Positions 47,178 to 58,560 of a DNA stretch of 64,000 nucleotides are shown in pieces. Position 1 is the first letter of the stretch. Every line of letters starts with the position of its first letter. A program made the position numbers and the translations under genes. The notes under the pieces are model-generated. The model ran no database searches and was not told where the DNA came from. It saw nothing but the letters and a program-made list of their open reading frames with translations. The stretch comes from Camellia lanceoleosa (lineage: Eukaryota; Streptophyta; Magnoliopsida; Ericales; Theaceae). The stretch spans positions 28,493,600 to 28,557,599 of the forward strand of contig CM045762.1 of NCBI GenBank assembly GCA_025200525.1, given 5' to 3'.

Positions 47178-47378
47178 CACTATATGTCTCAAAAGATTGA
47201 TAATGAGTGACTTTTTTGTCATGATTTTTATAAATTTTCGTTAAAATCTACAATTAGTGATATTTTTTTGTCATGAATTTTTCAAACAGTCCCTGAAAGT
47301 TAAAAATTAGTGACTTTTTTATGACGATTTTTTAAACTGTTGCTAAAAATTAACAATTAGTAACATTTTTTAATAGTG
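47178..47378. mobile_element. Possible CACTA-type MITE
   Basis: The segment starts CACTATATG and ends TAATAGTG, so both ends carry CACTA inverted. The interior repeats 'TTAGTGA(C/T)(A/T)TTTTTT' words about every 60 bases. The flanking trinucleotides do not match, so the call is tentative. Confidence 0.35.
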
Positions 47379-47963
47379 TTTGATGAAAAATTCTCCTAAT
47401 TATTACATGATCTATTATGCAATAAATTCATTTATTAGTACACATAAGTTGAGCTAACTATGTGTAGTGGAGAGTCCTCCCCTATTAAACAATTCTTGAG
47501 AAATATGTAAAGATTGATCACTGATGATCAATAGAGGTTTTTTTTTTTTGTTTTGGATAAACTTTCATGATAAGTTGCACCGATGGCAAATAATAAATTG
47601 AATAAAAATTTTATTTGACATAAAATTTCAATGGTCAAATTCAAAATTTGAGTAAAAAAATAGTAAGTAGCATATTAAATTTAGAAATTGACTTGTTACT
47701 ACAAGCAGTCTTGGAAATTTGAGTAGAAAAAGTCTTTATTTCAATAAAAAAAATTAAGAACAAATGCTGGTATGGATTTAAGTAAAGGAGTAAAAATCAA
47801 ATTTTAAGAATTTTTACAAATTTAAATGGATTTATACACGGATCATTCTTGGGATTTAAAAAAAAAACTCAACATGAGAGAAGATCAACCCTTAAAAAAA
47901 TACAATAAATTTATATAATTTTTACATAATTACACACTTAAGCAACCAAAACTAAGATATATA
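47379..47963. other. AT-rich intergenic sequence
   Basis: No gene or bounded element was recognised. Confidence 0.3.
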
Positions 47964-49059
47964 AGACACATATTAAGGTTAAAACATATATTTTACAGTA
48001 AAAACATAAAAATATTATTTTTCATTAATACAACTAATAGATTATTGATAAAAATTTTAAAAAATGTTATATAAATTTAAAAAACTTAAAATAGTAGTGT
48101 AATATTTCTATCCAATTGGTGAAGGACAAATTTCTAATAGTATGCCTCTAGGAATCTTTGGTACTTCAAACTTCATGATTGTGCATTTTTTTTTTTAAAC
48201 TTAAAAATATCATTGTAATTTAAAAAAAACATAGTACTAAATTATATAATTTTGACATAATTAAGGAGGCTTCTCTTTCAATAAAATTAAAACGATCAAA
48301 ATTAAGACACATGATATGTGAATACAGAAATAATCAAACAAAAATATTCAAGAATAACATATATTTGTTTAAAGATAATAAAATATTAATTTTTTATCAC
48401 TGCCACCAATGAATGATTGATAATAAATAAATAAATAAAATATTATGTAAATTAAAATTTAAAAGAGTATATTATAGTTATATTTATTCCCAATTGGCGG
48501 ATGAAATATTTGTAAACTAAAATAGTTAATAGGATAAAATATCATACTCAAATTATAATTATTTTTTTTTTCTTACAATCATTAAATCAACTAAAAAAAA
48601 TTAAAAATCATTTTAAACATTTTTTTAATCAGACTAAAATAATCAAACAGCTAAAAAATGAAGTTAAAAAGGTTCATCCCAACCAAAGGCATCGCTAGGA
48701 ATCTTTGGTTGTTCCAACTTCATGATGATGTAAATTTAAAAAAGAAAAAAAATGAAAAAAATATAATAAATCTTATAATTTTAACATAAGTACAGTGGCT
48801 TTTCTTTTAGTAAGTTTTAAAGCGATTGAAACTCATTCTAACAGTTTGAAAACATGAAGATAAATAAGGTGAAATACATATTTCAGTACAAAATATATGA
48901 TAATATTATTATTTTAATCTATATAATTATAAATTATTGATAAAATGAGGGCTAATATTATGTGAATTAAAAATTTAAGGTACTCAATATGATTATATTA
49001 AAATTATAAAATTTATTATATTTTTAAAAATCAATGTGATTTACCCAATAAATAATAAT
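47964..49059 (+). repeat. Duplicated noncoding block, copy 1 (left part)
   Basis: From AGACACATATTAAGG onward this aligns base by base with 61783 onward, continuing after the gypsy insertion at 60047-60110. Within the block a unit containing 'AATTGG', 'AGGAATCTTTGGT' and 'CAACTTCATGAT' is itself repeated. No coding potential was seen. Confidence 0.8.
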
Positions 49060-49598
49060 TGTGGGGATGTATTTTCTGAGTACCAACATGTGGCCGAGGT
49101 GACACCGAAGTGTCAGCCGAGATCCCATGTGTCATGGTAGTTATGCCGAGGTTATCTCGGAGTTGTCGAGGTTACCTCCGAGGATATCGGAATCCAAGAT
49201 GATAAGATAAGGGACAAGAGTCCTAGAATGAAGAAAGATTTCAAGATGGATAAGGATAGTATTCTTAGGGAGTCTATCCTTATCTCTTGAAGAGTCCAAA
49301 GTAGATCCGGAATTGGAGTCCATAGAAGTGAGACTTCTAATGGGATTGGGAGACAGTTAAGCTATAAAAGAAGGGCACCCCCGGCGGGTCTAAGGTACGC
49401 AGTTCATAGTCTTGAGCAATTATTTTAGCACTTGTTGTCTTAGAGAGATACTGACTTGATCGTCGGAGTGCCCCCGGGTGGAAGAACCACCGCCGGAGCC
49501 TTTTCTTTCTGTGCAGATTGCAGAGTGCCATCTATTCTGCCAGTGTTCTGCGGTTGAACCACTAAGGAGGGCAGTGTGATCGGAATTTATCTCACACA
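49060..49598 (+). repeat. Gypsy 5' LTR
   Basis: It begins TGTGGGGATG and ends CTCACACA. A TATAAAAG box at 49363-49370 is the probable core promoter for the gag-pol RNA. Confidence 0.95.
49363..49370 (+). promoter_or_regulatory. TATA box in gypsy 5' LTR
   Basis: TATAAAAG, conserved at 59806-59813 in the other LTR, about 230 bases before the LTR end. Confidence 0.6.
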
Positions 49599-49600
49599 AT

Positions 49601-49619
49601 TTGGCGCCGTCTGTGGGAA
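49601..49619 (+). other. Gypsy primer binding site
   Basis: TGGCGCCGT, beginning three bases after the LTR, is complementary to the ACGGCGCCA 3' end of plant tRNA-Asp. The following bases (CTGTGGGAAC) match it less well. Confidence 0.65.
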
Positions 49620-49633
49620 CGAAAGAAGAGTAG

Positions 49634-51237
49634 ATGGCCAGTAACACGCAGAGGGAAAAGATTGGGGACGACACTCCAGTTGGGAGTGGAAGACCCGTCG
49701 ACCTTAACGCAGAAGAAGGAGACCACAACGAGGCAGTTCGTGATCAGAATCACGCAGAGAACGCCGTCGGCCAAAACGGTGATACATCAAAGAAATCGGA
49801 CAGGGGCAAATACTATAACGAGGACGACCTCCAGACATGGAAAGACAGATGTCTGAGGAGGGATGAAGAAGTAAATGAGATGGCAAATAAGTTGGCAGAC
49901 CTTCAATCGGTCGTCAACTTCATGATGCAGAACAATGTCATGCAGCCGCCATACCCGCTGCAGGACACACCAATGCCAGCAGCAATCGCCCAGAAGAAAG
50001 GACGGAAAGAAATCCCTGAAGCCCCACAGCACACGAGGAGCGGAAGGTACTCTCACCAACCTTCCAGGGAAGTCGGCCGAGAAGAGCCGAGAAGAGAAGA
50101 GTCCCGAAGGACATATCGCGAGAAGGAAGCAGATCCCAAGGAACATCGACATGTTCCGGGGAGGATATTGTGTTTTGATGCGTCCTGCGGAGAAGGGTCG
50201 AAAAGGGGCCACCATGAGGCCGAGAGTAGTGCGCCGAAAAGGCTGAAACCCAATGAAAACCGGGTTGCAAGAAGAAGTAAAGAGGACCTAAGAGATTACC
50301 TCAAGAGAAAACAGGAGAATGCGGGAGCCGAAGTAACTTCCTCGGTTAAGCCGAGGACTCCATTCTCGGCAGAATTGGATAGATTCGTCGCGCCGAAAAG
50401 ATTCAGTATGCCGAGGCTCCAGATATATGATGGTAAGTCGGACCCTAACTTCCATGTTGGATTATTTTTAAATTCAATGGCATTGTATAGTGGGAACGAG
50501 CCGTTACTCTGCAAAGTGTTCCCTTCATCCTTCGGGGAGATTGCATCAGACTGGTTCCACAAACTACCAAAGGGGAGCGTGAAGAGCTGGGAAGGCCTGG
50601 CCGAGATGTTTGTGGCCAGGTTTATAACAAACAAACTGCAGCCATTAAGGGTGGATGCATTGATGGCTCTGAAGATCGGCAAAGACAAAAGCCTTAGGGC
50701 TTATGCAAAGAGGTACTACGAGGTGTTCAATCGAATACCTGAATGCAACCAGGAGGTGGCGGTCGTATCTTTCAAGAACGGCCTGAAGGATGACTGTCCA
50801 TTGCGGAAGTCTTTGGCTAAAACCCTGCCAAAGAGCATGGAAGAACTCATGGCGAGAATTGAGAAATGACGAGCCGAGGAGGATACCTCGGGAACAAGGA
50901 GACGAAGAAAGGCAACGGCCAAGCGAGGCCGAGGTAACAATGGAGAACAAACAGAGATGAGTTGAGGGCTAAACAAGCAAAGGATTTACGGTGTTCAATT
51001 CGTCCAAAAGTCCTTGACCAAATTCGAAATCAGCCCTACTTCAGTATGCAAGAAGCACAAGGAGAATTTATGGGGAGAAACCTTGGTAGGCGTTGTGCCT
51101 ATCACAATGAGCAGGGTCACCCAACTCAGGGTTGCAGAGGCCTTAAAGCACATCTAGAAGATCTGGTGAGGCAAGGCCATTTAAGGGACCTTGTAGATGA
51201 GGCCAGAACCAGGGAAGAGCAGGCACGATTGCCCTAA
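49634..51237 (+). pseudogene. Gypsy gag (broken)
   Basis: The ATG at 49634 opens 411 codons: a charged N-terminal half, then a Retrotrans_gag domain (about residues 250-405, with DWFHKLPKGSVKSW). It ends at a TGA (50867-50869) inside the domain's conserved end. The continuation at 50962-51237 has the spaced zinc knuckle CAYHNEQGHPTQGC (C-x2-H-x4-H-x4-C) seen in Tat-type gag. At least one frame break separates the two parts. Gag would form the virus-like particle. Confidence 0.85.
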
Positions 51238-51479
51238 GCACCAATGACCCGCCCCAAATAAGCAGAACCACAGCAGTGGACCTCGGGTGGTTAACGTGAT
51301 CCACTCAAAGGTGAATGAAAACGACATACGGGAGACGCAGAGGTGAAGCATCTGCAAAGATGTCAACCAGTCGGATGAAAAGACCTCGCACGAAGATTGC
51401 CAAGGACCAATGATAACCTTCATAGAGGCCGACCTCGACATGGTTCAGCGCCCGCACAATGATGCCCTGGTAGTATCCC

Positions 51480-51860
51480 TCCAGGTTGGGAGTGCTGTGA
51501 AACGATCTTGATTGATCGAGGCTCCTCGCGACATCATGTATGTCGATGCTACAAGGAGTTAGGCCTTCACCCAGATGACATGGAGCGATCAACGGCGATG
51601 GTCGGCTTCAATGGAACGCCGACATGGCCTTTAGGCGCAACAAGCTTGGAGGTACAAGCTGGCACGAAGAAGATGAGGACAGAATTTATTGTGATTGATA
51701 CGCCTTCGCCTTACAACATCATCTTGGGGAGGCCGTGGTTGCATGCAATGGGGGCAGTACCCTCAACCTTGCATCAACTGCTACGATTCCCAACAGAACA
51801 TGGGATTGAGGAAATCAGAGGAGATCAGTTGCAGGCGAAAAATTGCTCCATGGCAGCAAT
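51480..51860 (+). pseudogene. Gypsy aspartic protease
   Basis: LIDRGSS at about 51509-51529 corresponds to the protease active site (usually D-x-GSS). A one-base shift directly after it garbles the next residues. The flap and ILGRPWLH (about 51721-51747), the conserved protease C-terminal motif, follow in the main frame. Confidence 0.8.
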
Positions 51861-52900
51861 GAAGTTAACCTGCAGCATTCGAGAGCCAAAGGAAGCAGAA
51901 GTTGAAAAAGAGGACATGAAGGTCCTAGATGATGTCGGCAAGGAGCCAACCGAAAAAAGTGAAGAAGTATTGAAGAAAATCTTCGTCCAAGAGGGCGATG
52001 AGGAACGCTTCTTTCTTCTCGGCACAGGATTAGCCGAAGAAGAAGAAAGGGAGTTGGAAGCCTTTTTGAGGAAAAATATTGAGGTGTTCGCCTGGACACC
52101 TTATGAAATGCCTGGCATTGACCCCGAGGTCACATGCCACAGACTCAACGTTGACAGGTCGGCCAAACCTGTAATACAACGAGCCAGAAGACCAACGTTG
52201 ATGCACGTCGAAGCAGTGGAAGAGGAAGTAGCCAGACTTCTAGAGGCCAGGGCCATCCGAGAAGCCAATTATCCGACGTGGTTATCAAATACCGTGGTAA
52301 TAAAGAAGAAGAATGGCAAGTGGAGGGTCTGCGTAGACTTCACAAATTTGAACAAAGCTTGTCCAAAGACAAAAATTTTCCTCGCTAAAGATCGACCAGT
52401 TGGTGGACGCCACATCTGGACATGAAAGGATGAGTTTCTTGGACGCATATAGGGGGTATCACCAGATAGCCATGTACCTCCCGGATGAGGAGAAGACAGC
52501 GTTTATCACTCCCAAAGGTCTGTATTGTTACAGAGTCATGCCTTTTGGGTTGAAGAACGCAGGAGCAACTTACCAAAGGTGACCAAGATGTTGGACACTT
52601 GATTGGCCGAAATCAGAAGTATACATCGATGATATGGTCGTGAAGACCAAGGAACCAAAGGATCATCTCACTGACTTAGAAGAGGTCTTTGACATACTCA
52701 AAACATATCGGCTCCGACTAAACGCATCGAAATGCGCATTTGGAGTCGGATCCGGTAAGTTCTTGGGATACCTGGTGACTAGAAGGGCATTGAAGCCACC
52801 AGATCGATCAAGGCCATTGGAATTACAGAGTCCGACATCGGCTAAACAGTTCAGATGCTTCTTTGGAAGGGCCGACCTAAACAGTTCATAAGTCGAAGTT
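51860..52900 (+). pseudogene. Gypsy reverse transcriptase
   Basis: RT begins around PTWLSNTVVIKKKNGKWRVC (to 52340), then shifts frame near 52365. It continues with SFLDAYRGYHQIAM and YRVMPFGLKNAGATYQR (52430-52579), shifts again, and resumes with [17 protein letters not shown] (52619-52670), which holds the catalytic YIDD. All core motifs remain recognisable, but at least two frameshifts disable translation. Confidence 0.88.
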
Positions 52901-53049
52901 CGGACAAGTGTAAACCTTTTTCAATCTGGTGAAAAAGGCCACGGATTTTCTATGGATGAGAGGAATATGAGGCCGCTTTGGCCGACTGAAGAAGTACCTT
53001 ACCTCGCTCGATCCTCTCAACACCTCAACCTGGGGAGGAACTGTTCTTA

Positions 53050-53420
53050 TACCTAGCAGTTTCAGAGCACGCAGTAAGTGCTGTGATCGTCCGAGAAGAG
53101 AAGGGAGAGCAGAAGGCAGTCTACTATGTGAGTAAGGCCATGGCCGATGCAGAAACGCAGTATTTACCACTGGAGAAATTAATGCTGGCCTTGGTAATGG
53201 CCTCAAAGAAGCTAAACCATTATTTTCAAGCTCACAAGATAGTGGTTCTGACAGAGCACCCATTAAAATCCTTGTTGCAACAAGGAGACTTGACGGGAAG
53301 AATTGCAAGATGGGCAGTAATTCTGGGCCAGTATGACCTGGAGTTCAGGCCAAGAACCGCAATTAAGGGCAAAGTCTTGGCCGACTTCGTGGCTGAGTTC
53401 TCACCAGAATACATCGAACA
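53050..53420 (+). pseudogene. Gypsy RNase H (first, RT-linked)
   Basis: AVYYVSKAMADAETQYLPLE, KLMLALVMASKKLNHYFQAH and LKSLLQQGDLTGRIARWAVI are standard gypsy RNase H/connection signatures, in one open frame from 53083. Confidence 0.85.
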
Positions 53421-53524
53421 TACGGCTCCGTTGAGCCGAGATGAACGATGTCCAAACAAGGAAGGAGAAGCCCAGCAAAAGGGTAAGGAACCGAGGAAAG
53501 AAAAACTCAGACCCTGTAGCATCT

Positions 53525-53930
53525 ACATCGGCGACTCCTTTCAACTCTTTGTTGATGGGAGCTCAAATCGGCAGGGTGCAGGGGCAGGAGTAGTGTTAAT
53601 TTCCCCCGATGGGGAGATATTGGAACAGTCCATTCGACTGGGGTTCAAAGCCTCGAATAATGAGGCGGAGTATGAAGCTGCGATTCTTGGGTGAAGCCGG
53701 CGGTAGCAGAGATGAGGTAATAGTTTTTTGTGACTCACAACTTATAGTAAATCAAACTACAGGAGAGTTTGCTGCCCGAAATGAAAGGATGTCGACATAC
53801 GCAAAAGAAGTCATCAGGCTGGCAGACATGTTTCAAAACTGCCGACTTCTTCAGGTTAGCCGAGATGATAACAACCACGCCGACGCGCTGGCCAATTTGG
53901 CAAGTTCAGTGCAAATCGGGAAGATGAGGA
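53525..53930 (+). pseudogene. Gypsy second RNase H (archaeal-type, aRNH)
   Basis: LFVDGSSNRQGAGAGVVLI, NNEAEYEAAILG, VIVFCDSQLIVNQ and DDNNHADALANLAS carry the D-E-D-D catalytic set of a type-I RNase H independent of the RT-linked one. The frame switches near 53690. A second RNase H between RT-RNase H and integrase is a hallmark of Tat-lineage elements. Confidence 0.85.
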
Positions 53931-53999
53931 CAATAATGATTGATTACCTACCGGGCCCGAGCATAGATTCACCGAACACAATGCAAGAAGCATTATGTG

Positions 54000-55236
54000 T
54001 GGACATGGGACCAAGCTGGATGGATGCAATTGTTGCATTCCTGAAAGAGGGAAAATTGCCAGAAGATCGAAAGGAAGCACACAAGGTCAGACTGAAGTCG
54101 GCAAGATTCAGCCTGACGGCAGAAGGACATCTCTACAGAAGATCCTTCACTGGACCTCTTTTGAGGTGTGTACACCCTCTTCAGGTTGAAGACTTTTTGT
54201 ATGAAATTCATGAAGGAGTTTATGGAAGCCCAGGGCAGATCGTTAGCTCACAGGCCATTACCCAGTGGGTATTGGTGGCCCTATATGCAAAAAAGATGCA
54301 AAAGCCTATGTGAAGAAGTGTGAACAATGCGAGGTTTGCACCATTGATACATCACCAAATTGACTGAACCGTTCGACCCTTGGCCATTTGTCCAATGGGG
54401 ATGGACCTCGTGGACAATTGCCCCAAGCAATCGGACAAGAAGTACTCTTGGTAGCAACAGACTACTTCACAAAATGGATAGAAGCAGAGCCCCTTGCCAA
54501 AATCCGAGATGTAGATGTGAAGAACTTCATCTGGAAGAATATCATCACCAGATTTGGAATTCCAAGAGCAATCGTTGCCGACAACGGAACACAATTTGAC
54601 AGCAAACTCATCAAGAATTTTTGTGCAAAGTTCAAGATAAAGAATTATTTTTCAACACCAAGCTTTCCCCAAAGTAATGGGCAAGCCGAAACATCAAACA
54701 AAGTCATCCTAGATGGATTAAAGAAGAGACTGCAGGCTGCAAAAGGAAAGTGGGTAGACGAATTGCCCAGCGTGCTCTAGGCATATCGCACTACGCCGAG
54801 AAGATCAACAGGGGAATCCCCCTTTGCCATGGCTTATGGCACAGAAGCAGTCATTCCATTGGAGATCGGCATCCCAGGGATCAGGACATAGGGAGTTGAG
54901 AACAGGTCTAATGATGTGCTCTTAGCCCGAGATCTGGACCTACTAGAAGAAAGAAGAGAGAAGCACGTAATCCGACTTGAAAGATACCAAAGAATACTTG
55001 CCAAAGCTTACAACAAGAAGGTCAATCCAAGGGATTTTCAAGTCAACGACCTAGTCTTGAGAAAAGTCGTCGGCAATAAGAAGGATCCCAGAGAGGGCAA
55101 GCTTGGCCCAAACTGGGAAGGCCCCTACAGAATCACCTCGGTATTAGGGAATGGGGCATATCGGCTCGAAGATAATGAGGGCAAAGCATTGCCTAGACCA
55201 TGGAATACTTGTAATTTAAAGTTTTTCTATCATTAG
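54000..55236 (+). pseudogene. Gypsy integrase
   Basis: The zinc-finger region is about 54150-54313. The core at 54388-54780 shows LVATDYFTKWIEAEPLA, VADNGTQFD (catalytic D) and SNGQAETSNK (catalytic E). A TAG at 54778-54780 replaces the conserved Trp before AYRTTPR. The C-terminal domain with WEGPYRI and a final LKFFYH ends at 55236. No chromodomain was seen. Frame shifts occur at about 54313 and 54390. Confidence 0.87.
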
Positions 55237-55432
55237 ATGTTCTTTGAATTTTTTGCCGATATGATCAATAAAATCTTAGCAGAATTTCTCTGAACTTATA
55301 CAACTTTGCATAATGAGAACCCAAGAGGAACTTAGGTTCACATTGGGGGCAGAGAGAAGACATTAGTAATGCTTAGCCGAAGTTAAGCCGAGACTATGTT
55401 TAAACACGTTAAAGTTAAATTCCTTATCTTTA

Positions 55433-55860
55433 CTTGTTGAAATTTGTAGCAATTTACAAGTTAAAGTTAAGCCGAGATAAATTCCTTTTCTTTACTTGTT
55501 GAAATTTGTAGCAATTTACAAGTTAAAGTTAAGCCGAGATAAATTAATTTTCTTTACTTGTTGAAATTTGTAGCAATTTACAAGTTAAAGTTAAGCCGAG
55601 ATAAATTCCTTATCTTTACTTGTTGAAATTTGTAGCAATTTACAAGTTAAAGTTAAGCTGAGACAAATTCCTTATCTTTACTTGTTGGAATTTGTAGCAA
55701 TTTACAAGTTAAAGTTAAGATAATATGATTGTTTATCTTCACTTGTTGAAATTTGTAGCAATTTACAAGATGAAGATTAATTGAATTTATATGCTTTATA
55801 CTTGTTGAAGCTTATGACAAGTTTACAGGTGAAGTCCTAGCCGAGGTAAGTCTTCAGGTA
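55433..55860. repeat. 62-bp tandem array inside the gypsy element
   Basis: CTTGTTGAAATTTGTAGCAA starts units at 55433, 55495, 55557, 55619, 55681, 55742 and 55801: four exact 62-base steps, then shorter ones. The units also contain TTACAAGTTAAAGTTAAGCC. Noncoding, between the integrase end and the antisense gene. Confidence 0.95.
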
Positions 55861-56161
55861 AACATGCCCGAGGTATGTAACCCTGAGGAGATTATACGAA
55901 AAAAGAATCATATGAATCATGCGAAATATTCTAAGTATAGAATCAAATAGAAGCAATGAAGAAAGATTAAAGACTACAGCATTCAAAGAGAAACAGTTGT
56001 GTATAAAGGAGGTACAATGGCTTAGCAGAAGTAAATTGTTCAAAAGCAACAAAGAAAGGCACATCGGCCACAAAGAAGAAGCTTACATTGTTCTGTGAAC
56101 ACTAACAAGAGTAAACAAAAAGAAACAGAGTACAAAAGAAAGAAGAAAATACAAAAGACAC

Positions 56162-58560
56162 TCAAGCTTCTTCAGCTTGAACAGTGGGTTGGGCTGAAAC
56201 CTCCGAAGGTTCTGGCAGAACCACCTCGGCATCATTTTGATTTACAACCTCAGCATCTTTGTCCATTACGACCTCGGCCTGCTTGTCTGCCATAATCTCG
56301 GCGTCGATCTCAGCCAAAGTATTTTCAACAGTTTTCTCTGCCAGAAGCAGGTCAGAAGATAGTACGCCCGTGACAGCTTCCTTGGGCACCTCCTCATCCT
56401 CCTCTAGGGTTAAGTCCATGACTTGGTCACCCTCAGGAGGAGACTTGCTCTCACTCGCATCCTTTGGTTTCCTAACCAAGGCCTCGTCATCTTTATCCTC
56501 TTCACCATCATCCGCAGCCTCGGATTCAGATTGGACTTCTTCCTCAGCTTGAGTTGAGGGTGTAGGAGGAGGAAAGGGAAGAGGGATAGCTTCGGCCTTT
56601 CGCCATGGTGAGTTAGCAGGAAGATCAAGTTTTTTGGCTAAGGACATCCAACCAAGGTTAAAACCCCTGTTGCATGCCTGCCTAACTTGCAACTTGTACT
56701 CTTCTGCCACATCGGCCATTCCTTGCACGTAAGCCTTGTCATCGGCCGCTTTTATCTCCGCATCCTTTGTAGCCAGCGCTTGCCGGAGCTCTTCCTCGGC
56801 CTGGGCCGCTTTCTCCTCAGCCTCTTTCTTTTGGGCTTCGGCAACGTTCTTAATGGCCTCAAGACCTCAAATTTTTCGTCACTTCTTTGGCTCGAGTGGC
56901 GAATTTCTACCGATCTTCTAGAACCTTCATTTTGTTTTTAAGACTTTTATTTTGCTTTTGAAGGGCAGCGCACTCCTTCTCCATCTCGGCCAATTTCTCC
57001 TTGTTCTCAAAGGCCTGCATGGAGAGAGAGTGGGCGTGTTGAATAGCCTGAAAGAAAACAAGGCAGAAATTGTTACAGAATATTGCAAAACGCTATAAAT
57101 ATAGAGAAAACAGCAGAAAGAAAGGTTGTCAAATTCAAGAACTTACTTGCACAGAGCGCTGCAGCATGAGGGCATAGTTCTCGTATTCGTTCATTTTTGC
57201 GTTACGTTCGAGATCGCCTTCGAGGAGAACTGCAGTACTGAGCGCCACGGCGACGTTAACGTCGGCGGCGCTTTCATGGGCGTAGACAGGCCTGTTCTCA
57301 AGGGTAATTTGAGGAGCCCAAGGAACCTTTTGAACTTTGGAACCCGAGGTCGTCCCAGACGATGATCTCGGTCTTTTTGCCTGAGTAGAGCCTGATGGCT
57401 GAGCCTCCGCAGGTCTTTTGGCAGGAGCAGAGGAGGCCTTCTTATTCTCGGCCAATTGAGAGATTGGTAAAGCATCTTCAACATCGGCCTCAGTGGCCTT
57501 GGATTTTGTTGGGGGCTTCTTGGTCTTTTTCGGCTTCGGTAGGGGCATTGTTTGGGATGGTGCAGCATCCACATCGGTTGGTAGATCGGCAAGAAGGTCC
57601 AACACCACTGGGGCGAACCATCTCGGCCGTTTTGACAAGACGTCGGCGACGCTTTCTTTCTTGAACTGGAAGCAAGAATGGTGCCGATGTGGAAGGAAGA
57701 TCGGCTGGATCAGAAGTAGAACCTTGATTTGTCCGGGATGTAGATGTGGTTTGGGTTGTGGCTGTGGACGAGCTCTTCTTCTTCTTCTTCGGAACGTCGG
57801 CCAAGGTAGATTTATATGTTGGGATGAAGTTTAACAGCAGTGGAGCTTTGCGTTTGTGAATTGGTAGGTCCAAGAGCTTCTTTAATCCTTTCCCAGGGTA
57901 GTAGGATTGGCGAAAGTCCTTGGGAGGCTTACGAACGTCTGCAAAAGGAAACACAACATCAGAAACAAATTTGTTGGAAAAAATTGTGGAAAGCAACAGT
58001 TAAGCAGTTAACACAAGGATCTTACCCTTGCCCTCCTTGACCGTTCGAGGAAGAGGGAAGAGACGAACTTCTTCATCTGGGCCAAATTCCCAGTTCCCAG
58101 AAGCGATTAGATAATCATCTCCAGCCCCTTTGTTGGAGTCTGGAAGGTCGGCTACAATTTTAAACTCTGTGGACCTCGGCTTTAGGTAATAAACATAACC
58201 TTTTTCCTTAAGGTTCAGGCCACACATGGTGTAGCAGTATTGGATGTCGGCAAGAGTGATCCTGACACTCTCCTGCCGAGCTAAGGCTATTATACCATTA
58301 AGCATCCTGTAGGCGTTAATGGCAAGTTGCATAGGGTTCAAAGAATAGTAATGAAGGACCTCGCGAAAGAGAGGATCAAGAGGGAATCGAAGTCCACATT
58401 GGACGAAGGCTACTATAGGAAAATGCATGTTATCATCCTCGGGCATAATGGAGTCGTTCTCCCCAGCTAGCCTGAGGTGAACATCAGGGGGGATGGAGAA
58501 TTCTTGCCTAAAGTACTCTAATTTGGTTGGGTTGTTGACCCTATCTCTCCACACACCCAT
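56162..58560 (-). pseudogene. Spliced antisense gene of the gypsy element ('putative gypsy type transposon' protein)
   Basis: Starting at ATG 58560, exon 1 (58560-58026) encodes a globular domain (MGVWRDRVNNPTKLEYF... through CGLRFPLDP) like the plant 'putative gypsy type transposon' family (PF04195, from memory). A GTAAGA donor and TTTTGCAG acceptor join it in frame to exon 2 (57938-57147), which is Lys/Pro/Ser-rich. GTAAGT and CTTTCAG join that to exon 3 (57047-56162), a coiled coil (AQKKEAEEKAAQAEEELRQA) followed by an acidic tail ending QAEEA. Lesions: a frameshift near 57650, a TAG at 56910-56908 and a frameshift near 56868. A 5'-leader intron (about 58957-58585) is also possible. Function unknown. 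Confidence 0.75.

Noticed and set aside
49787..50270. Overlapping - strand frames of 110-142 codons in the gag region
   Set aside because: They mirror the gag coding frame on the + strand and have no similarity of their own.
55433..55860. CRISPR-like array
   Set aside because: The 62-bp units are contiguous tandem repeats without unique spacers, inside a plant retrotransposon.
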